NCBI GenBank assembly: GCA_945863885.1
Contig: CAMAZY010000026.1
Location: 1-37,201 of the forward strand
Reading direction: 5' to 3'
DNA: 37,201 nucleotides
Source of the DNA: an uncultured Clostridia bacterium
Lineage (GTDB): Bacteria; Bacillota; Clostridia; Oscillospirales; Acutalibacteraceae
This document shows positions 24,489-33,531 of the stretch, piece after piece. The position numbers and the translations under genes are program-made. The notes beneath the pieces are model-generated. The model did no database searches. It saw only the letters and a list, made by a program, of their open reading frames with translations, and had not been told where the DNA came from. How positions within the stretch are numbered: the stretch's first letter is position 1; each line of letters starts with the position of its first letter.

Positions 24489-25111
24489 ATCCGTTCTCCT
24501 TTTTCTTTCATAAGCCGTTCGCTGACGATTTCGACTGCTTCGGGAAGAATTTTCCATTCCGCCTCCTGCATAACACGCTTCTGAAGCGTTTCGGGCGTGT
24601 CGTCAGGCTCGATGTATACAGCTTTTTGCAAAATAATTTCGCCGCCGTCGGGAATCTCGTTGACGAAATGCACCGTAGCCCCCGTGACCTTTACGCCGTA
24701 GGAAAGGGCGGCTTCGTGAACTTTGAGCCCGTAAAAGCCTTTTCCGCAGAACGACGGAATCAGCGACGGGTGAACGTTTAAAATGCGGTTTTCGTATTTT
24801 TTCGTAAAGTCAGCCGAGAGAATCGACATAAAGCCGGCAAGAACAATCAGGTCGATTTTGTATTCGTCTAAAAGATCGGTAATGCCTTTTTCAAATTCCT
24901 GCTGACTTTCGCTGTTCTTTCTTGAAACGACCTTGCCGTCAACACCGTGCTTTTTCGCCCGCTCGAGTGCGTAAGCGTCCGCACGGCTCGAAATGACAAC
25001 TTTGACTTCGCCGTGGGTGATTTTTCCGTTGTCTACGGCGTCTAAAATCGCCTGTAAATTCGTTCCGCCGCCCGATACAAGAACGGCGATTCTTGTTTTT
25101 TCCGTGCTCAT
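24485..25111 (-). CDS. purN: Phosphoribosylglycinamide formyltransferase
   Basis: Formylates GAR using 10-formyl-tetrahydrofolate. The 208-residue protein shows GGGTNLQAILDA at the N terminus and the catalytic set in ILNVHPSLIPSFCGKGFYG (Asn and His) with GATVHFVNEIPDGG further on. Its ribosome site is AAGGTG. In many Clostridia purH lies between purN and purD; here they overlap by 4 bases, so purH is not in this operon. Confidence 0.96.
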   Translation of the reverse strand: MSTEKTRIAVLVSGGGTNLQAILDAVDNGKITHGEVKVVISSRADAYALERAKKHGVDGKVVSRKNSESQQEFEKGITDLLDEYKIDLIVLAGFMSILSADFTKKYENRILNVHPSLIPSFCGKGFYGLKVHEAALSYGVKVTGATVHFVNEIPDGGEIILQKAVYIEPDDTPETLQKRVMQEAEWKILPEAVEIVSERLMKEKGERI

Positions 25112-25120
25112 TTTTTCACC

Positions 25121-26161
25121 TTATTCAATCACGATTTTATCGTCACCGTTGATGATTTCGCCGATGATATAAGCGTCCTCGCCGTTTTCACGAAGAACGG
25201 CAAGAGCAGTTTCTGCGTCTTCTTTGGCGACAACGACGCTCATGCCGACACCCATGTTAAAGGTGTTGAACATATCACGCTCAGGAATGTTGCCCGTTTT
25301 TGCGATAAGGTCGAAAATCGGAAGAACACGGACAGCACTCTTCGTGATTTTTGCGCAAAGTCCGTCGGGGATACTTCTCGGAATATTCTCGTAAAAGCCG
25401 CCGCCGGTGATGTGCGATACACCCTTGACGGTGATTTTATCGAAGAGAGCCAGCATGGGTTTTACATAAATCTTTGTCGGAGTCAGAAGCGTTTCGCCGA
25501 CGCTCTTTCCGCCGAGTTCCTTGACGGGAGTCTTGATATCGGCGTTTTCAACGTCAAAAACCTTCCGGACAAGCGAAAAGCCGTTCGAATGAACGCCGCT
25601 TGACGGGAGCGCGATAATCACGTCGCCCTCTTTCATTTTTGTGTTATCAAGAATCTTGCTTCTGTCCGCTACGCCGACGCTGAAACCGGCAAGGTCATAT
25701 TCGTCCTCGGGGTAAAAGCCCGGCATTTCCGCCGTTTCGCCGCCGATAAGTGCCGCACCTGACTGGACACAGCCTTCTGCAACGCCGCTTACGATTTCGG
25801 CGATTCGCTCAGGGACGTTCTTGCCGCAGGCGATATAGTCAAGGAAGAAAAGCGGCTTCGCTCCGCAGCAGATAATATCGTTAACGCACATCGCTACGCA
25901 GTCGATACCGACTGTGTCATGCTTATCCATCAGGAAAGCAAGCTTCAGCTTGGTTCCGACGCCGTCCGTTCCGCTGACTAAAACAGGTCTTGTGATGCCC
26001 GTCATGTCAAGCTCGAAAAGGCCGCCGAAGCCGCCGATGTCGTTCGCCGCATTGTCGGCAACGGTTCTTGCGATATGCTTTTTCATCAATTCAACCGCCT
26101 TGTAGCCGGCTGTAATGTCAACGCCCGCCGCAGCGTAGCTGTCTGATCTGGATTGACTCAT
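25121..26161 (-). CDS. purM: Phosphoribosylformylglycinamidine cyclo-ligase (AIR synthetase)
   Basis: Closes the imidazole ring, turning FGAM into AIR with ATP. The 346-residue protein has the signature [14 protein letters not shown] (about residues 63-76), [11 protein letters not shown] (about 140-150) and [14 protein letters not shown] (about 244-257). GGAGG lies 8 bp before the start. Nine bases separate it from purN. Confidence 0.96.
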   Translation of the reverse strand: MSQSRSDSYAAAGVDITAGYKAVELMKKHIARTVADNAANDIGGFGGLFELDMTGITRPVLVSGTDGVGTKLKLAFLMDKHDTVGIDCVAMCVNDIICCGAKPLFFLDYIACGKNVPERIAEIVSGVAEGCVQSGAALIGGETAEMPGFYPEDEYDLAGFSVGVADRSKILDNTKMKEGDVIIALPSSGVHSNGFSLVRKVFDVENADIKTPVKELGGKSVGETLLTPTKIYVKPMLALFDKITVKGVSHITGGGFYENIPRSIPDGLCAKITKSAVRVLPIFDLIAKTGNIPERDMFNTFNMGVGMSVVVAKEDAETALAVLRENGEDAYIIGEIINGDDKIVIE

Positions 26162-26183
26162 AATTCTTCCTCCGTCTTATCAT

Positions 26184-27614
26184 TTATTTGTTTGATGATA
26201 TTTTTTCCTCAAATCTGTTTTTATGGGTATTTTTGGGAACCTCCGTCGGGTACTCACCGTCAAAGCAGGCGGTACAGTAGCCTTTGCCGTTGACACCGCA
26301 GGCGATTTTCTTCACGCTGTCGATACTCAGGTAACCGAGCGAATCGGCACCGATGATTTTTGCAATCTCGTCAACCGAATGGTGACAGGCAATGAGATTC
26401 TCTCTTGAATCAATGTCCGTGCCGTAGTAGCAGGGATTGAGAAACGGCGGCGCAGAAATTCTCATGTGAATCTCTTTTGCTCCCGCCTCCCGCAAAAGAG
26501 CTACGATTCTTGCGCTTGTTGTGCCTCTGACGATGGAGTCGTCAATCAGCACTATGCGCTTGCCCTTTACGACCGAGCTTATGGGGTTCAGCTTGATTCT
26601 GACCTTATCCTCTCGGCTTGACTGACCCGGTGCGATAAAGGTTCTTGCTATGTATTTATTTTTGATAAAGCCGATTTCATAGGGAATGCCCGACTGTCTT
26701 GAATAGCCGACAGCGGCGTCAAGACCCGAATCGGGCACGCCGATAACCACGTCCGCCTGAACGGGGTGCTCGAGTGAAAGATAGGCGCCGGCACGAAGTC
26801 TTGCTTCGTGAACGCACGCACCGTCAATGACCGAGTCGGGGCGGGCAAAATAGACGTATTCGAATACGCAAAGCTTCATCGGCTGTTTGTTGCAGTGGTC
26901 TTTGATACTGCGGATTCCGTTTTTGTCAAAGACAAGAATTTCGCCGGGTTCGATGTCTCGTATGAACCTTGCGCCGACAGCGTCAAGCGCACAGCTTTCC
27001 GAAGCGACAACATACCGTCCGTCGGGCGTTTCGCCGTAGCAAAGCGGACGAAAACCGTTTTCGTCTCGTGCGGCAATCAGCTTCGCCGGAGACATGATGA
27101 CAAGCGAATATGCGCCCTTGATGCGGTTCATCGCCCGGTTGACGGCTTCTTCGATTGTCGGGGCGGAAAGCCGCTCCTCGGTCACGATATAGGAAATGAC
27201 CTCCGTATCCGCCGTAGTATGGAAAATCGAGCCTTTGAGTTCAAGCTCGCTTCGAAGCTCAAAGGAGTTCGTCAGGTTTCCGTTGTGCGCCAAAGCCATT
27301 CGGCCTTTGATGTGGTTGACAACAATCGGCTGAGCGTTGACTCTGCCCGAGTTGCCCGTTGTACCGTAACGGACATGACCGACCGCCATGTTGCCAAGAC
27401 CTAAAGCGTCGATTTTATCGGCGGTGAAAACCTCGTTGACAAGCCCTAAGTCACGGTAAGTGTTGAAAAGTCCGTCGTCGTTGACTACGATTCCGCACGA
27501 CTCCTGCCCTCTGTGCTGAAGCGCAAAAAGTCCGTAATAGGTCATTCGTGCCACGTCATACGACTCTTTACAATAGACACCGAAAACGCCGCATTCTTCT
27601 CTTAAACTGCTCAT
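26184..27614 (-). CDS. purF: Amidophosphoribosyltransferase
   Basis: First enzyme of purine synthesis: PRPP plus glutamine gives phosphoribosylamine. The 476-residue protein begins MSSLREECGVFG, so C8 becomes the N-terminal glutaminase nucleophile after removal of a short propeptide, as in Bacillus PurF. The PRPP loop is VLIDDSIVRGTT, and cysteines in KLCVFEYVYF, NPCYYGT and GYCTACFDG match the [4Fe-4S] ligands of the Bacillus-type enzyme. The ribosome site is a modest AAGGCG. It lies 85 bp downstream of a second PurF-like gene. Confidence 0.96.
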   Translation of the reverse strand: MSSLREECGVFGVYCKESYDVARMTYYGLFALQHRGQESCGIVVNDDGLFNTYRDLGLVNEVFTADKIDALGLGNMAVGHVRYGTTGNSGRVNAQPIVVNHIKGRMALAHNGNLTNSFELRSELELKGSIFHTTADTEVISYIVTEERLSAPTIEEAVNRAMNRIKGAYSLVIMSPAKLIAARDENGFRPLCYGETPDGRYVVASESCALDAVGARFIRDIEPGEILVFDKNGIRSIKDHCNKQPMKLCVFEYVYFARPDSVIDGACVHEARLRAGAYLSLEHPVQADVVIGVPDSGLDAAVGYSRQSGIPYEIGFIKNKYIARTFIAPGQSSREDKVRIKLNPISSVVKGKRIVLIDDSIVRGTTSARIVALLREAGAKEIHMRISAPPFLNPCYYGTDIDSRENLIACHHSVDEIAKIIGADSLGYLSIDSVKKIACGVNGKGYCTACFDGEYPTEVPKNTHKNRFEEKISSNK

Positions 27615-27699
27615 GATAGTACGCCTTCTTTTTAAGGATTTGCCGCATACAACCCTTACGGCAGTTTCCTTTTTCCGCTATGCAGTTCTCTTATTTATC

Positions 27700-29124
27700 T
27701 CATTCCTTGCCGTTCCAGCAGTAGGTGCAAAGCTGACATTCATCAAGACCGATTGCCTTGACAATGCCGTCCAATGACTGAAACTCCAAAGAAGCAAAGT
27801 TGAATTTTTCACATATAGCCTGTCTCAGGCTCTTACCTCTTTCGGTTGACGAATCGCTGTATTCGTCGATATGCTGTAAGCCTTCTTCGCCCTCAAGCTC
27901 AACGATAATGCGTCTTGCGATCAGCTCCATTTCGTTGTTGGCTCTTGAAAAGTTGAGGAACTTACAGCTGTACATAATCGGCGGACATGCAGAACGCATG
28001 TGTACCGCATTTGCGCCGTTATTGTAAAGGAAGTCAACCGTTTCCTTAAGCTGTGTGCCTCTTACGATTGAGTCGTCCACAAACAGCAGATTTTTATCCT
28101 TAATCAGCTCGTGTACGGGAATCTGCTTCATTTTGGCGACCTTGTTGCGCTCAGTCTGACGGGTCGGCGTAAAGCTTCTTGACCACGTCGGTGTGTATTT
28201 GATGAATGCTCTTGCGAAAGGAATATGGCTTTCGTTTGCGTAACCGATGGCATGCGGAGTACCCGAATCGGGAACGCCGCCGACATAATCAATGTTTTCG
28301 GCATTCCCGACCTGCTTGTCATGCTCCGCCATAATCTGACCGTTGCGGTAACGCATGACTTCAACGTTTACACCCTCGTAGGTTGAAGTGGGGTAGCCGT
28401 AATAGCTCCACAGGAAAGCACAGATTCTCATTTTCTTGCCGGGCTTTGCAAGCTGCGTCACGCCGTCGGCGGTAATCTCGACAATTTCGCCGGGGCCGAG
28501 TTCCTTTTCGTCCTCATAGCCGAGCTTCTTATACGCAAACGACTCAAACGAAACGCAGTAGCCGTCCTCGCTCTTGCCGATTAAAACGGGAAGCCGTCCG
28601 ACCTTGTCACGGGCGGCAATCAGCTTTCCGCCGTGGCAGAGAATTAAGATTGAAGCTGTTCCGTCAATCTCTTTTTGGGCAAACTTGATGCCCTCGACAA
28701 AATCGCTTTTCTGGTTGATTAAAGCGGCGACAAGCTCGGTCGAGTTGACCGCTCCGCCCGTCATAGCACCGAAGTGACCGCCGCTGAAGGAAAGATATTG
28801 CTTAATCAGCGCATCGGAATTGTTGATGATGCCGATGACACAGATGGCGTACATACCGAGATTCGAGCGAATCAGAAGCGGCTGGGGGTCATAGTCACTG
28901 ATACAGCCGATGGCACTCTTGCCCTGCATTTCGTCAAAGGTATGTTCAAACTTCGTTCTGAAAGGGGAATTCTGAATGTTATGAATTTCTCTCTGCAGTC
29001 CGATTTTCTCGTCATAGGCGGCAATACCTGCACGCCTTGTGCCGAGATGTGAGTGATAGTCAGTTCCGAAAAAGACGTCCTCGATCGCGTCGGTTTTACT
29101 GACTACTCCGAAAAATCCACCCAT
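27700..29124 (-). CDS. PurF paralogue lacking the glutaminase cysteine
   Basis: A 474-residue full-length homologue of amidophosphoribosyltransferase. The phosphoribosyl half is well kept (LLFVDDSIVRGTQLKETV, YVGGVPDSGTPHAIGYA), and cysteines equivalent to the iron-sulphur ligands remain (MRICAFLW, MYSCKF, CQLCTYCWNG). However the N terminus reads MGGFFGVVSKTD, so the nucleophilic cysteine (CGxFG) is replaced by glycine and glutamine hydrolysis should be lost. It could use free ammonia, regulate or pair with the active PurF, or act on another amine. It lies between purC and purF inside the operon, 13 bp from purC. Confidence 0.9.
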   Translation of the reverse strand: MGGFFGVVSKTDAIEDVFFGTDYHSHLGTRRAGIAAYDEKIGLQREIHNIQNSPFRTKFEHTFDEMQGKSAIGCISDYDPQPLLIRSNLGMYAICVIGIINNSDALIKQYLSFSGGHFGAMTGGAVNSTELVAALINQKSDFVEGIKFAQKEIDGTASILILCHGGKLIAARDKVGRLPVLIGKSEDGYCVSFESFAYKKLGYEDEKELGPGEIVEITADGVTQLAKPGKKMRICAFLWSYYGYPTSTYEGVNVEVMRYRNGQIMAEHDKQVGNAENIDYVGGVPDSGTPHAIGYANESHIPFARAFIKYTPTWSRSFTPTRQTERNKVAKMKQIPVHELIKDKNLLFVDDSIVRGTQLKETVDFLYNNGANAVHMRSACPPIMYSCKFLNFSRANNEMELIARRIIVELEGEEGLQHIDEYSDSSTERGKSLRQAICEKFNFASLEFQSLDGIVKAIGLDECQLCTYCWNGKE

Positions 29125-29137
29125 TGTAGCCTCCTGA

Positions 29138-29848
29138 TTATTCGCCTAAAACTCTTTTCATCATTTCTTTGTAAGCGTCCTCAACGCCGCCGAGGTCTCT
29201 TCTGAAGCGGTCTTTATCGAGCTTTTCGTGCGTTTCGCTGTCCCAGAAGCGGCAGGTGTCAGGAGAAATTTCGTCGGCAAGTACAATGGTGCCGTCCGAA
29301 AGTCTGCCGAACTCAAGCTTGAAGTCAATCAGGTCAACGCCGATTTTCTTGAAGTATTCTTTCATGACCTCGTTGACCTTGAAAGCCATGGCCTTGATGG
29401 TCTCGATTTCCTCTTTTGTGGCAAGCTTCAGAGCGATTGCATGATAAGCATTGATAAGCGGATCGCCGAGATCATCGTTTTTATAGGAAAATTCAATTGT
29501 CGGCTCGTCAAAAGCGATGCCCTCTTCTACGCCGTAACGCTTGGCGAAGGAACCGGCGGAAACGTTGCGGATAATCACCTCAAGGGGAACGATGGAAACT
29601 TTTTTGACAACGGTGTCTCTATCGTTGAGTTCTTCGACAAAGTGCGTTTTAACGCCGTGCTTTTCGAGCATCTGCATAAGCATATTGCTCATCTTGTTGT
29701 TGATGGCACCCTTGCCCTCAATCTGACCTTTTTTCAGTCCGTTAAAAGCGGTCGCATCGTCCTTGTAGGAAACGATGACAAGATTTTCGTCGTCTGTCGC
29801 AAAGACCTTTTTGGCCTTGCCTTCATAAAGCTGGTTGAGTTTTTCCAT
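29138..29848 (-). CDS. purC: SAICAR synthetase
   Basis: Joins aspartate to CAIR using ATP. The 236-residue protein opens with [18 protein letters not shown], a family signature, and has [21 protein letters not shown] near residue 80 and DFKLEFGRL and [14 protein letters not shown] near 175-200. AGGAGG-like sequence precedes the ATG. It is 21 bp downstream of purE. Confidence 0.97.
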   Translation of the reverse strand: MEKLNQLYEGKAKKVFATDDENLVIVSYKDDATAFNGLKKGQIEGKGAINNKMSNMLMQMLEKHGVKTHFVEELNDRDTVVKKVSIVPLEVIIRNVSAGSFAKRYGVEEGIAFDEPTIEFSYKNDDLGDPLINAYHAIALKLATKEEIETIKAMAFKVNEVMKEYFKKIGVDLIDFKLEFGRLSDGTIVLADEISPDTCRFWDSETHEKLDKDRFRRDLGGVEDAYKEMMKRVLGE

Positions 29849-29869
29849 AGTTTTATCCTCCTTGAGAAT

Positions 29870-30364
29870 TTATTTGTTATATTTTGCTTCGATGGCAGCA
29901 TTTTTCATCAGTACCTTTTCGCTGCCCTCTTTTCTTAAGCTGTCGAGCTTTTCGGCAAGTGTGTCGTCACTGACCGCCAAAATCTCAACAGACAACAAGG
30001 CGGCATTGACAGCTCCGTCAATCGCAACAGTCGCAACGGGGATTCCCGAGGGCATCATTACGGTTGACAAAAGAGCATCAACACCGTCAAGCTTATTCGA
30101 TTTAATGGGGATTCCGATAACCGGAAGTGTTGTGTTTGCGGCTATGGCACCGGCAAGATGAGCCGCCATGCCTGCTGCGGCGATAATGGCACCGAAGCCG
30201 TTCTTTCGTGCGTTTAAAGAAAAGTTTCTTGCTTCTTCGGGCGTTCTGTGCGCCGAAAAAACATGAACCTCGGTCGGTACACCGAACTGCTCCAAAGTGT
30301 CGATTGCCTTTTCAACAACCGGCAGATCGCTGTCGCTTCCCATGATGATTCCTACTTTTTTCAT
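29870..30364 (-). CDS. purE: N5-carboxyaminoimidazole ribonucleotide mutase (class I PurE)
   Basis: Rearranges N5-CAIR to CAIR. The 164-residue protein shows [11 protein letters not shown] at the N terminus and [12 protein letters not shown] around residues 37-48 with the conserved SAHR. First gene of the purine operon, directly after the ZTP riboswitch; AGGAGG (30371-30376) lies 6 bp before the start. No purK accompanies it in the window. Confidence 0.97.
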   Translation of the reverse strand: MKKVGIIMGSDSDLPVVEKAIDTLEQFGVPTEVHVFSAHRTPEEARNFSLNARKNGFGAIIAAAGMAAHLAGAIAANTTLPVIGIPIKSNKLDGVDALLSTVMMPSGIPVATVAIDGAVNAALLSVEILAVSDDTLAEKLDSLRKEGSEKVLMKNAAIEAKYNK

Positions 30365-30379
30365 AAGATACCTCCTATA

Positions 30380-30440
30380 AAAATAAACAGAGCAACCCCA
30401 AAAAACGGGGAAACAGACGGTCTCCCTTAAGGGTTGCCCA
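30380..30440 (-). terminator. Riboswitch-linked intrinsic terminator
   Basis: On the minus strand GGGCAACCC pairs with GGGTTGCTC (9 bp, one G-U) across a loop that includes its own CCCC/GGGG hairpin, followed by TGTTTATTTTT just before the purE ribosome site. The 5' arm overlaps the conserved CTGGGCA of the aptamer, so ligand binding would prevent the terminator and switch the operon on. Confidence 0.8.
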
Positions 30441-30517
30441 GACGGTCGGCTTAAAGGTCTTTACAAGTGCTCCCCTGTGGTCAGCCCACTTATCCGTCAG
30501 TCACACCTGACCTTTGC
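30434..30517 (-). promoter_or_regulatory. ZTP riboswitch (pfl motif)
   Basis: The minus strand carries the conserved parts of the ZTP/ZMP riboswitch: outer stem AAAGGTC/GACCTTT, stem CAGGTG/CACTTG, the loop GTGACTG, the GTGGG...CCAC hairpin with GGGGAGC, and the downstream CCGACCGTCTGGGCA. It precedes purE. ZTP riboswitches are known to sense ZMP and ZTP, which build up when 10-formyl-tetrahydrofolate is short, and turn on purine or folate genes. Confidence 0.93.
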
Positions 30518-30528
30518 AATTTAAAAAC

Positions 30529-30558
30529 ATTATACATGATTGACGCTTTTTAAGTCAA
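30529..30558 (-). promoter_or_regulatory. Promoter of the purine operon
   Basis: On the minus strand TTGACT (30553-30558) and TATAAT (30529-30534) are separated by 18 bp; transcription would start about 5 bases before the aptamer. Confidence 0.85.
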
Positions 30559-30663
30559 TACACAATACTGCATAACTTTATATCGAAAGACGGCGTTTTT
30601 TTGAACAAGTAACCGAAAAAATTTTTTGGCCCGAAGCGGCAATCAGTGTCCGGAAAAACAAAT

Positions 30664-30707
30664 ACGGCTATGCCGGAATCTCGTCGGGAGAAATCCGGCA
30701 CAGCCGT
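30664..30707 (-). terminator. Terminator of the C1 protease gene
   Basis: ACGGCTGTGCCGGA pairs with TCCGGCATAGCCGT (14 positions, one G-U or mismatch), followed on the minus strand by ATTTGTTTTT. Confidence 0.85.
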
Positions 30708-30712
30708 CGGTT

Positions 30713-33313
30713 TTATACTTTTATTTTGACGGTCGTGTATCCGCTGTAAAGCTTGGTTTTGTTGTACTCGCCGCAGGCTCTGATCCGGAACGTATAGGTC
30801 TGTCCGGCTTTCAGTCCGCTTACCGTAAGCTTGGTCGAAGCGGTGGCTTTTACGGCAACGTACTTTTTCGTTTTTGCGTCATAGCGGTAAATCTGATAGC
30901 CCGAAGCGCCGGCGGATTTCGCCCACGATAAAGTGACCTTTCCGTTTCCGCTTTTTGCCGCCTTGAAATTCGTCACAGTTGCCGGGGCGGTTTTGAGCTT
31001 CACTGTCGGGAAAGAGGAGGCTTTCAGCGTTGTTTTATCCGCAACAGCCGCCGATCTGACCGCAAAGGTATAGACCGTATTGGCCTGAAGCTTGGAAATG
31101 GTGTAAGAAGTTGCCTGAGTTTTTCCGACCGTAGCGTATTTTCCTGTTTTCGTGTTCAGAACATAGACATAATACTCGTCGGCTCCCGGCACCTTGTTCC
31201 ATGAAAGCTTTACGGAATTTGAAGTAACGGAAGAAAAGCTGATTTTTGAAACCGGCTTCGGTTTTGTAGAGCAGGAGAGGGGGGACGAATAACCGCTGTT
31301 ATACGACAATTTACCGTCATTTTTCGCCACGGCAACATAACAGGTGATTTTTTGACCGGGAGTAAGCGATTTGAAGATATAGGACGTTCCGGTCGTCTTA
31401 TCGACAAGGGTCTTCTTGCCGGTGGTTTCATTCCGGAGATAGATTTCATAGGTGTCCGCATCGGCGTTCTTATCCCATGTGATTTTAACTGCCGTTTCTG
31501 TTGCTTTCGAGAACGTCAGACCGCTGACCTTGTTGAGCGTGACTTTGATTTTTATTTCGGCAAAAACGGAATTGTCAACGGCACTGGTACAAGTGACAGT
31601 AGTCATTCCGTAGTTCTTCGCCGTTATTTTTCCGCTTGAATCGACGGAAACGATTTGGGGATCCGCTGATTTCCAGATAAGCTTGTTGACAGCGTAATAA
31701 GGGGAAACCGTAGCTTTCAAAGCGGCGGTATTTCCTTTGGCTAAGACGAAGTAAGAGTCCGACAATGTGATTTTTTTCGGCTTTTTACTGCGGGTTTTCG
31801 TAAAGGCTTTGATTCTTAAGTTTTCGCCTTTTCCGATTTCATACAAGTCCTCCCAGGTCTTACCGTCCTCACTGACATAGCTTTGACCCTTCAGGCTCTT
31901 GGCGTAGCAGTAAACATAGCCGGTGTTGTCGACATAGCCGACGTCATCGGAAAACACCATAACCTCTTTTCCCTTGCTTTTGTAGGTGATAACAACGGAA
32001 AAATACTCCCCGGCTTTCAGCTCAATCGGTTCGGGAAGATAAACAGTATGATAGCCGGCATATTGCTGATAGGATTTGACGGCAGACTTGTAAACCGGGG
32101 TTCCCTTTGTCGGATCGGACGTGCCGGCAACGTTTTTGTAAATCTGATAATAACAGGTGACGTCCGGCTCTGAGGTATAAAACGAAACAGCGGTCAGAAG
32201 GTCATCGGACGAAAGGGTTTTAAAGCGGTTTGCGCCGTAAATCAGATCGTCGGTATAGTACCCTCCGAATGAGCTTGTTGTACCGTCGTACTGATAGTTT
32301 TTATCGAAGGCTGTCGGCTCGGTGAAATCAAGAAAAGCCGCATCGTCGAACAAAAGAGAAGCGTCTTCATAAGAAAGCCACATATAGCCCTTGTTCCCGA
32401 ACGACGTACCGTAGCTGTTTTTGATCAGCCATGCACCGTTCTTTTTCGGTCTTGCATATAAATTGAAAACGGTACCGAAATTATTTCGTGAATAATTGTC
32501 GTTCCAACCGACGATCGTAACGGAATGGTTCGGAATTTTTACAATGCTCTGATAATAGGAGCCTTTGCCGTTATTCATGAATAATTCGTCATGGTAATAG
32601 GAGACGGCACACGAACCGTATTGCATAATAAGCTGTTTGACGGTTTTCGGGTCGCTCATCGGAATCCAATATGCATTTTCAAGAAGCATTTTGTTCTTGG
32701 AGTAGGCAAGAGAGCTTGCATACTCGGTCTTCGGTTTTGCACTGCTGTACGGTGCCGTGCTTTCGTCGGTGATGCCGAACCATTTTGCAAGCGTAAAGGT
32801 GGAAAAATAGAGATTGCCGCCGAGGTCGAGATAGTTGATCCCGTTAAGCTTCGTTTTATCGCCCGAAGTGAGTTTAAGCTTGTCTACGGCGTCGCTGACG
32901 GAAAAATAGGCAAGGTGAGCTTCGGAAAAGTCACAGTTGTCTTTGGAATATCCTTTGAATTCCTTGATGACCGAGGTTTCGGCAACGGAAACGGTTGCAA
33001 ACGCCCAGCAGGTTCCGTAGTTGCCCTGATCCTTGACATTTGTCACAAGTCCTTCTTTTACAGAGCTGTAGTTCGAGGGGAGAGACGCTTTTCTGAAAAC
33101 CGTGTCGGAATCGGAAGAAGCCGAAGAAGTCTTCACCCGGAAAGAAGAATCGACATAGCCGTTTTCGGAAACCTCTCCCGAAGAAAACGAACGGTATCGG
33201 ATACCGCCCGTTGCCTCGGCGCCGAGAGACAGCGCAAAGACGGCACAGCAGACAAATAATACAGACAGGACTGTCCGGAAAAGCGTTTTGGTTTTTGAAG
33301 ACTCCCTATACAT
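30713..33313 (-). CDS. Secreted papain-family (C1) protease with Ig-like and fibronectin III modules
   Basis: An 866-residue exported protein. Residues about 10-35 form a signal peptide (TVLSVLFVCCAVFALSLGAEA). A C1A peptidase domain follows with catalytic C102 in GNYGTCWAFA, His near 262 in NHSVTIVGW, and Asn near 299 in LIKNSYG. A lectin-like beta domain spans about 320-500, a Big2-type Ig domain about 505-590, and three fibronectin III domains occupy the rest. The start at 33313 is preferred because GGAG lies 7 bp upstream; ATG 33319 would be too close. Likely function is extracellular proteolysis or surface attachment; the substrate is unknown. Confidence 0.9.
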   Translation of the reverse strand: MYRESSKTKTLFRTVLSVLFVCCAVFALSLGAEATGGIRYRSFSSGEVSENGYVDSSFRVKTSSASSDSDTVFRKASLPSNYSSVKEGLVTNVKDQGNYGTCWAFATVSVAETSVIKEFKGYSKDNCDFSEAHLAYFSVSDAVDKLKLTSGDKTKLNGINYLDLGGNLYFSTFTLAKWFGITDESTAPYSSAKPKTEYASSLAYSKNKMLLENAYWIPMSDPKTVKQLIMQYGSCAVSYYHDELFMNNGKGSYYQSIVKIPNHSVTIVGWNDNYSRNNFGTVFNLYARPKKNGAWLIKNSYGTSFGNKGYMWLSYEDASLLFDDAAFLDFTEPTAFDKNYQYDGTTSSFGGYYTDDLIYGANRFKTLSSDDLLTAVSFYTSEPDVTCYYQIYKNVAGTSDPTKGTPVYKSAVKSYQQYAGYHTVYLPEPIELKAGEYFSVVITYKSKGKEVMVFSDDVGYVDNTGYVYCYAKSLKGQSYVSEDGKTWEDLYEIGKGENLRIKAFTKTRSKKPKKITLSDSYFVLAKGNTAALKATVSPYYAVNKLIWKSADPQIVSVDSSGKITAKNYGMTTVTCTSAVDNSVFAEIKIKVTLNKVSGLTFSKATETAVKITWDKNADADTYEIYLRNETTGKKTLVDKTTGTSYIFKSLTPGQKITCYVAVAKNDGKLSYNSGYSSPLSCSTKPKPVSKISFSSVTSNSVKLSWNKVPGADEYYVYVLNTKTGKYATVGKTQATSYTISKLQANTVYTFAVRSAAVADKTTLKASSFPTVKLKTAPATVTNFKAAKSGNGKVTLSWAKSAGASGYQIYRYDAKTKKYVAVKATASTKLTVSGLKAGQTYTFRIRACGEYNKTKLYSGYTTVKIKV

Positions 33314-33350
33314 TTGCATTCTCCGATCGATAGAATATATTTACAAGTCA

Positions 33351-33379
33351 ATTATATATTTTTGCAAACCGAAAAGCAA
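33351..33379 (-). promoter_or_regulatory. Promoter of the C1 protease gene
   Basis: On the minus strand TTGCTT (33374-33379) and TATAAT (33351-33356) are 17 bp apart. Confidence 0.65.
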
Positions 33380-33433
33380 CAGATTTTCAAAAAAATACAG
33401 GAAATGAGGAAAATAATGCCGTATGGGCATTTG

Positions 33434-33462
33434 TTGATTTTTTCGGACAGATGTGATAAAAT
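33434..33462 (+). promoter_or_regulatory. Promoter of the SGNH esterase gene
   Basis: TTGATT (33434-33439) and TAAAAT (33457-33462) are 17 bp apart. With the divergent protease promoter it forms a face-away pair about 55 bp apart. Confidence 0.6.
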
Positions 33463-33531
33463 AGCAAAAGTGTTTTGCATAACCGATGTATGATTGTTCG
33501 TTATGTGACCGTGACCTTGTGGAGGTACAAA

